DNA of 64,000 nt from Synchiropus splendidus (taxonomy: Eukaryota > Chordata > Actinopteri > Syngnathiformes > Callionymidae), in assembly GCF_027744825.2 (NCBI RefSeq), contig NC_071342.1, forward strand, positions 24,902,001 through 24,966,000. Reading direction: 5' to 3'. The notes beneath the pieces are model-generated. The model was not told the DNA's origin and did not search any database. It was given only the letters and a program-made list of their open reading frames with translations. The position numbers were made by a program, and so were the translations under genes. Below, piece by piece: positions 57,621-64,000 of this stretch (positions are counted from its first letter, which is position 1; each line of letters starts with the position of its first letter).

Positions 57621-60600
57621 TGTGTTTAACCGTATCTATTCTAGTGAGGTCCAGTTTTGGGGAAGACACCCTTTTGCAGGTTCAAGCCTCAATTTGAGGA
57701 TGAAACTTCAAACTAACTGGGTCCCAGTTTGGTTCTGAGTCCTGGTTCAGGTGAGCCATGTGTTTTGGAGGGTTGGGTTTAAGGGGCGTGGCTGGGGAAA
57801 GGGTGATGGCCGTGAGAGGTCCCTGCAAAGACAGCAAAACATGGGCGTGTGTGTGCATGTGGATGGCTGACATTCCTCCTTCCTCAATGAAAACACATTA
57901 ATAGGCGGTCATGTGTGGCTACTTGCTGCACGAGGTTCCGATTGTTTGCTTGCAGACTGCTGACGGCGACGAAATAGTGGCTGGTTGGAAGAAGCGGTGA
58001 CAGACTGGCTGATGACACGCCTCACCTCACGTCGTGGTTTCAGTGAATGGCATCAGCTCAGGCCGGCTCTTTCAGTTCAGTGATCGTCTGCCGCGTTCTT
58101 CCGTCAGGGCTGGCGAAATCTTTCCCTCAGCACCGTGCGTGAGGCTCCGGATCTAACGCCACGTTATCGATCGATAAGGTACTGTCGTCTTGTGGAGGTC
58201 CACCGGTGCAAGTGGCCCTCAACAGACAACCCAGATGTCTCGGTCACATGGCTGTTGCCGTGCTGATGATACCGCAGGAGACCTGTGTTCATGTGTGACC
58301 TCATCCGCTTATCTCTCCAGTCAGTGCCTCTGATGCACGAGAGAGTGCAGGTGCAAACTCATGATGGTCACGGTCCTGAGTCCAGCCTGCTAAGCTGCAT
58401 GACTCCTGTGTCTCCATGTCTGTGTGTTCATGCTGGAGCAGAATGGAGCAGGCTGGGAGTATGAAAAGGGAATGATCTGCACATGATCAAACTTGAAATG
58501 ATAAACGCTGATACAATGGCTTGATTTGACCGCGTGACATCAGTATGTTCTGCATCTCTGGAGCATCTCAGTCCGGACAGACTGGTTCTCTGTATGTATA
58601 CATGAACAGATGTAGAGCAGGGCTCCATGAGGTGGTCAGAGGTCACGGCCGTGCCACATATTCAGTAGATCAGTGAAAGCACATGGTCACATGGCTTACA
58701 GCGGACTCCGAAGACACCAGTAGTTCACTGCTCATCCTCAAACCCCACAGCTGAGCTACTGTTTGAGAGCCAGTCACATCGTGTGTGATGTGGTTTCAGG
58801 CAGGAGTGAACCCGAGGCCCTGCAGGGATTGATCACAAATCGAACACACTTGATACACTTATTCTGCTCACCGCGACGGGATGCGCGCTGTTTGCTATCT
58901 TCAGCTGGTATCTGTCAGGTTGGTGTCAGTGTTGCGGTCACAAGCGTCTCACTGGTGCGGGAGCGTTGAGGGAACTGAGCTGTGAAGCACATGACCTCAT
59001 GTATCGCGATGAAAAAAAACCAGCCGTGTTGGTCAACAATGGGCTCCATGTGTTCAGCCACTGAGCCTGGAAGAGGCAGCGCACGCACGGCGTGTGTGTG
59101 TGTGTGTGTTGCTGTTTGAATGCTTGTGGCAGAGGGTGTGCAGAGTTGTTTTAATGCCTGAACAATCTCCTGAAATCCTTTAGCCAATGTGACAGTATGG
59201 CCGCAGCATCCTGGGAGGGAAAACCAATGGTATCCAAACAGCGCCACCTACGAACCACTTGCCTCTTCATCTTCTGACGTCAGCTCTGGCGCTGAACAGC
59301 TGGTTGCTTTCTGGACCCTGTGGTGAAGTGAGCGCTTTGTAATGAGTGAACAGGTTTAACAAGTTGTTCCTCCTTCTTCTCTAATATGAGTCAATAAATG
59401 TTCAAGCTATTAAATAAACGCCTGCTATGACAACATATTGCCTCCTTTTATGGACTTGATGAGGAATCTCGTGTTCCATCTCAGTCCCTGCTGGTGAGTT
59501 TTGCCTAATTCTTTAACTAACTGAGTGGCTCTGTGCTTAGCCTGAAGACTCGGAGAATCTTTCCTAACTTCTTGGTGACTCTCGGCACCGTCCAGAGTTC
59601 ATGGTGCTGTTACTGTAGAAGTGGTTTGGATCTTCCTCCGGGACCAGAGGACGACCTCTGACTCTCCTTTAGACCAGTGGTTCTGAACCACAGGGCGAGG
59701 CCCATGGTTGGGCCTCTTAGTGCCTCCTAGAGGTTTTTTGTTTTACACCTCTGAGTCGTGAGGGCTGCGACACGCTTTAATACATTTGCCACATATGGTG
59801 GCAGTAGTGTGACGTATTTACTTGACAGCAGCTAATTTGTGATAGTTACCAAGTATGGAGAAGTTTTGAAAAGAAAAAAATGACGAAGAAAGTGACGCCA
59901 CCTCCACAAGAGTAAACACCACTCATGAAAGCAACTGTTGAAGCAGTTTTGAAAATGAATTAGATGATATACATGTTACTTATACCTTCTTTAGAGTTTA
60001 TTTTGAAAAAAATATATACTATTTTGTGATATTTTGACATTGTTTGATTATATCAATTTTACTATTTGATTCATGACGTACAAAAACGGTTTGCATCAGG
60101 TGCATTACCTTCTTTTTTTTCTTTAGTAAATTTGATCAACATGACTTGCACCTGCTTCTGCTGCTTTGCGATGACCACATGGTTTCATGTCATTTCACAA
60201 GCTTTTAGACCAGAGGGTCAGACTCAGGGCCTGCAGGTCCTTTGGTGTGGCCCTGTTTGGATGGACCTGACCACATTAGTGCATCCGCACCAAACCCTTG
60301 TCCAACAACACAGAGGAGGTTAACTGATCATCAAGGAGTGTGGTTGTCGCTAAGCTCTGCCCAATGTACGGCACTATACAGCAGGGGTCCTCACTGGGCT
60401 GCAGTGGGCGCAGGGTTTTGTTCCAACCCAACACGATGACCTGAGATGGTCATAATGACTTGGCTTGGCGGGTCTGTCCTGCGTCTGAATGATCCAGTGA
60501 GAAACTAGACTGGTGGAAACAAGTCATAATCTGTGATTTCTTCTTTGGATTTTCTAAAAGGTTGATGAGGTTTTCTGGTTTATTTTTAACTCCCTGAAGC

Positions 60601-63077
60601 AGTTGAGAGCCTTCATCCGTACCGATGGTGATGGATGACAAATAAATCATCTCCAGTTTGGTGACCAGTCCGTGCCTGTGTTTGAACTTGGACTCTCCAG
60701 GGGGATGGTGTGGAGCAACCATCCGGCACTAAGCGGATGCCAGGCCCATGAGTTTTGCCTGTGACTCCACCACTTAACTGAGCCAGGAACTGTGGCTTCA
60801 CTGGCCTTTCAGATCAAAACAACAGAAGCGAGGCCAGTGATGGAAGTTGGTGCAGTAGAGACACTCGGGTGGAGTTTTTCTCTTGATCTTAGAAGGCGCA
60901 CTGGCATCGAAGGCACAAGGGGGTCAAACTGCAGAATGAAGAGCAAAGACACGGTGGATGATCTGTGTTTCTGTGGTAACCTTTGTTTCCAGCCTTGACT
61001 TTTGTCTGCTGGATGGACTCGGTGTTCCAACCAGTCGACGTTCCCGAATAACCAGTTCCCTCTTGTCGCTCAGGTGTTGCTCACAGGTGACCTCTCTGGC
61101 TAGGACACCTTCATCCTGATGTCATTGATCTGAGTCTTGAGCGGCTTCTCTTCTCACCTGCAGCGTTTAGCGTTTCCATGTCACCGTATCAAGAGGAATC
61201 AGGGCTGAGCTTGTTCCCTCCACGAATGAATGAATGCTGATCTGAGCTTTCATCGTGCCTGTTTACATGACCTGAAAAGATAGGACTCGACACACACGCT
61301 CATGCAGCACTTGCCGCGGAGTATTGGCTGGTATCTGGTGATGCCATGCATCACTATACAGGATCCTGTATTGCAATACTAAAGCCATTGTTTCAAGGAG
61401 AAAACAAAATCACTTCATACTGAACTGACCTGCGATAATATGTGCGTAACAGCCTGCGAACTCAGTCCACCCTCCCATCACAAGTGCTGCTCTGTGACGG
61501 AGCCCGATCACCGATGCCTTCATGCGCGCCATAAGCTTCCATACATGTATTTGCTCAATATGGTTTTAGTGGACTTGGAATACTGATACAGTGTTGCACC
61601 CTCCAGTGTCGGGGTATTTGAGTGGAGCGAGGATTTCTACATCTTTGTAAACGAACCTCCACCCCTGACCCAGAGCACCTCCCGTCAAAGGCAATAGAAC
61701 ATTCCAGTTATTTGCATCTGTTTACTCTCTCATATGTTTGTATCATTTTCATATTGACGTTGGCCGGTGAGCTCTGCAGTGTGTCCTTTCGTTTGCCGCT
61801 CAGGTCACGTGGGCTTGACTTGCACACAGAGGCGCAGAACCGATCGGATCGGCTGTGTTCATGGACGCAACCCGATCCAAGATCGACGTGATCCGCTCCT
61901 TTGGAATTTCATGTTTCCATTTGGAAAGTCATGTCTGCGACGTTTCATTCCGATCAGAGCTTCTTTCTGAGAAATAGGAGCGGACCGGAAGAAACTCATA
62001 TCACCTCACTCTGGACTGAGATGTCATTGTCTGAGATGTGTGGATCAGTTGTGTGACTCCAGCCCGCTGCTCCTCCACAGCCTTCCCCTGGTTTGGCATG
62101 GACATTGGGGGCACTCTGGTCAAGCTGGTTTATTTTGAGCCTGTGGACATCACAGCAGAGGAAGAGCAGGAAGAAGTGGAGAACCTCAAGTCCATCCGTC
62201 GCTACCTCACCTCGAATGTGGCTTATGGTATGTATGTGTCGCACTAAAGCTCCACCCTGCCTGCACCCTCTTCATCTCCTCACTCTCTGTCTTCAGCCTT
62301 GCTGAATGACCCCAGTTCCTGGCATTCACTGGCATGTTCTGCTGCGCTTCTGCTGACCTTCATGTCTGCTCTCTCCACCCCTTCCTACTCTCACTGCAAG
62401 TCACTGTGTCATCAGCAGCCATCATGCAGACCCGAGTCATTTTAGATGAAAGATGAAAATACAGCAAATGACCTTGACCTGAAGCTCCTCACACAGGAAC
62501 CTTCAGAGAGTCAGAGACACTGGACTGTGGTGCGTCTTGTTGCAGGTAAAACAGGCGTTCGGGACGTCCACCTGGAGCTGAGGAACCTGACCATGTGCGG
62601 CCGAACAGGAAACCTGCACTTCATCCGCTTCCCGACCCAGGCCATGCCTCGCTTCATCCAAATGGGCCGAGACAAGAACTTCTCCAGCCTGCACACCACA
62701 CTGTGCGCCACGGGGGGAGGGGCTTACAAGTTTGAAAATGACTTCCGCACCGTGAGTGTCGCGTCCACCGTCCAGAGGGCGGCGCTGTTCTGTGAGTGAC
62801 GCGCTCATCTCTGTTTGCTTCAGATGGCTGACCTGGAGCTGCTCAAGCTGGACGAGCTGGACTGTCTGATCCACGGCTTGCTGTTCGTGGACCGGGTCAG
62901 CTTCAACGGACACCCGGAGTGCTACTACTTCCAGAACCCTTCGGACACCGAGAGCTGCGTGAAGAAGCCGTGCACCCTGGAGAACCCCTTCCCCATGCTG
63001 CTGGTCAACATCGGCTCCGGAGTCTCCATCCTGGCTGTGCACTCGGAGAACAACTATAAACGAGTCACTGGTACCAG
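53059..63077 (+). CDS. pank1: Pantothenate kinase 1, long form (partial, runs off the right edge)
   Basis: Phosphorylates pantothenate with ATP, the rate-setting step of coenzyme A synthesis. Exons seen: 53059-53275, 62081-62227, 62546-62751, 62824-63077; the remaining exons are to the right. The exon 1 tail ([11 protein letters not shown], a basic nuclear-type motif) matches the human PANK1 alpha tail and joins to [21 protein letters not shown]. The ATP-binding DIGGT is at 80-84, GGGAYKFE at 178-185, and Glu201 in LDELD corresponds to the catalytic Glu138 of human PANK3. [19 protein letters not shown] and [13 protein letters not shown] favour PANK1 over PANK2 and PANK3. Residue numbers assume the ATG at 53,059, which has A at -3. 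The same frame is open upstream with ATGs at 52,921 and 52,867, so a longer N terminus is possible. The last donor visible is GC, not GT. Confidence 0.93.
53521..53796 (+). promoter_or_regulatory. Candidate promoter of the short pank1 form
   Basis: In the 280 bp before the alternative first exon there is a reversed CCAAT box (53,523-53,527), a forward CCAAT box (53,580-53,584) and a GC box (CCCCGCCCC at 53,631-53,639). This would allow separate transcription of the short form from within intron 1. No TATA box is evident. Confidence 0.45.
53797..53824 (+). CDS. pank1: Alternative first exon of pank1 (beta-type)
   Basis: ATG at 53,797 encodes MKLISEKKP and one extra base, followed at once by the consensus donor GTGAGT. 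Joined to the exon at 62,081 it continues in frame as [11 protein letters not shown]. Human PANK1 beta begins MKLINGKKQTFPWFG, and PANK3 begins MKIKDAKKPSFPWFG, so the length, sequence and splice phase all match the short amino terminus of this family. It lies 0.5 kb inside intron 1 of the long form, after CCAAT and GC boxes. It is too short to be seen as an open frame. Confidence 0.8.
56279..56317. repeat. Short hairpin-forming inverted repeat
   Basis: The arms TCTGTCCCACCAAAAGC and GCTTTTTGGTGGGACAGA pair completely except for one extra T (a single-base bulge), with a 4-base TTTG loop. The stem is about 17 bp. It is too short for a typical microRNA precursor. It may mark joined ends of a DNA transposon or be a chance palindrome. 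Confidence 0.7.
57580..57870. repeat. TG microsatellite and dispersed repeat, copy 2
   Basis: A TG run at about 57,584-57,619 is followed by blocks in the same order as the repeat at 39,605-39,870, including AACTAACTGGGTCCCAGTTT. The two copies are clearly related but diverged. No coding sequence. Confidence 0.55.
59675..59725. mobile_element. Possible hAT-type transposon end
   Basis: CCAGTGGTTCTGAACCACAG resembles the CAGTGGTTCTCAACC terminal sequence of several vertebrate hAT elements. A matching opposite end was not found, so this is a fragment at most. Confidence 0.3.
60379..60436. mobile_element. Possible DNA transposon fragment
   Basis: CAGGGGTCCTCACTGGGC, followed by GCAGTGGGCGCAGG and TTTTGTTCCAACCCAAC, resembles the ends of old non-autonomous hAT-like repeats found across vertebrates. 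Assignment is from memory of the pattern only. Confidence 0.35.
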
Positions 63078-64000
63078 GCAAGGACGCGCACGCACACACA
63101 CACACCTGAGGTTTTCAACAACACATTTCAGTTCTGCGCCTGTTGGTTTCGTGTTACGCGGTAAGCAAATCCTTGATAGTGACCCAGTTCTTCTGTTCTG
63201 CGTCTCCTGTTTTGCTCGCCGTGTTGCGTGAGAGAATGTTCTTAGGAATCAGGTTGCGGCGCTGCCAGACCACAGAAGAGCATGTGAAGAGCTTCATGCG
63301 TGGCTTGTTAACAGCAGAGGTTCACGTCAGGCCCTGCAACTCTTCCATTCCAATCTGGTTTCAGGCATCTAGAATACCTGTGCATCGATAGATTCCTCTG
63401 ACAGAAGGGCGCTGTGTTTTCCACAGTCCTGTGAGTTGTGAGGGTTACGCTTGATTCTTCTGATTTCTTTTGTTAGCATGATTGAATTTGAATTTGATGG
63501 CTTTATTTTCGGGGCTCAGGTGCTGCCTGAACGGGGAGACATTTCTACAGCTCAGTGCCATTTTTTAATCAACTTGTGGATTGATTTGATCGACTGAGAT
63601 CAGCGAGTGATGGAACTGGATCGGATGCTTGACTGTGCTGGATGTAAATGCCAAGCGACTGTAAGCAGGCTGAAACCCTCATGACCCGGTAGAAACTCAC
63701 CGCTAATTCCTGGCATGAGTCCTTGCTGCTTCCAAAGTGGAGGCTCAGTCCCGGCGCGCCTCAGCTCTGGACCCGGCTGCAGCGAGAGATTGCACCTGGT
63801 AACTGTGCTCACATTCAGGAGTCCTGCTTTCCTGGCTTCCAAATGAGCTCTGAAACCAAGGCGGAGTGCAGCCTGGACCCGGTGATGTGGGTCTTTTCCC
63901 AAGTCACGGCGGAGCCTTCAGGGTCGGGGCGCTTTTGCTGTGGAGTAGCATCCGAAACACAACATGGCCCGACACCTACAAAGCACCTTAAAAAGAGTTT
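63078..64000 (+). other. Start of pank1 intron 4 (GC donor) to the window edge
   Basis: The intron begins GCAAGG rather than GT and continues to the edge. A CA run follows at 63,091-63,102. I see no exon. Vertebrate PANK genes host miR-103/107 in a later intron; its mature sequence is not present in this window. Confidence 0.55.

Larger units (their letters stand above)
53825..62080. other. Large intron 1 of pank1
   Basis: About 8.3 kb without a recognised exon. Contents are a short perfect-type hairpin at 56,279, a TG microsatellite with a dispersed repeat at 57.6 kb, possible hAT-type fragments at 59.68 and 60.38 kb, and a TG run near 59,095. It is more AT-rich than the flanking genes. Confidence 0.6.

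Noticed and set aside
53276..64000. miR-103/107 gene expected in a PANK intron
   Set aside because: The mature sequence core was not found; in vertebrates it lies in a later intron, beyond the right edge.

Overview
The window is vertebrate nuclear DNA, almost certainly from a ray-finned fish with a compact genome. Genes have many short introns with GT-AG borders, CA/TG microsatellites are frequent, and the 20-exon NPHP1 gene fits into 4.2 kb. All protein assignments come from reading exon translations against remembered family sequences; no search was run.

Layout, left to right. 1-18.1 kb: I recognise no gene. It holds a possible promoter near 0.6 kb, one retroposon 3' tail, and a cluster of simple or tandem DNA at 13.2-17.7 kb: a purine tract, a 17-bp minisatellite, and a 141-copy, indel-free 15-bp minisatellite. 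18.17-26.37 kb (+): mrps5, a mitoribosomal small-subunit protein, in 12 exons. 27.33-30.55 kb (-): a MAL-family MARVEL protein closest to MALL. 32.49-36.72 kb (-): a second MAL-family gene closest to MAL. 42.06-42.94 kb (-): a broken third copy derived from the mal gene. 43.74-47.90 kb (-): nphp1 (nephrocystin-1), complete in 20 exons, with a ciliary X-box in its promoter. 48.60-50.80 kb (+): a 262-residue short-chain dehydrogenase of the C-factor type, head to head with nphp1. 53.06 kb to beyond the right edge (+): pank1 (pantothenate kinase 1), with its long first exon, an alternative short first exon, and the first three shared exons.

The genes do not form an operon or a single pathway. 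They form a syntenic block. In human, MRPS5 lies beside MAL, and MALL lies beside NPHP1, at two separate places on chromosome 2; here all four are contiguous. Functions are: mitochondrial translation (mrps5), raft-associated apical membrane traffic (mall, mal), the ciliary transition zone (nphp1), a probable NAD(P)-dependent oxidoreductase, and the first step of coenzyme A synthesis (pank1).

The observations I rate highest are the alternative pank1 first exon at 53,797-53,824, the X-box at 47,973-47,985, the 15-bp array whose internal variants are all synonymous in one reading frame, and the deletion-fused mal pseudogene. I found no convincing new multi-gene system.
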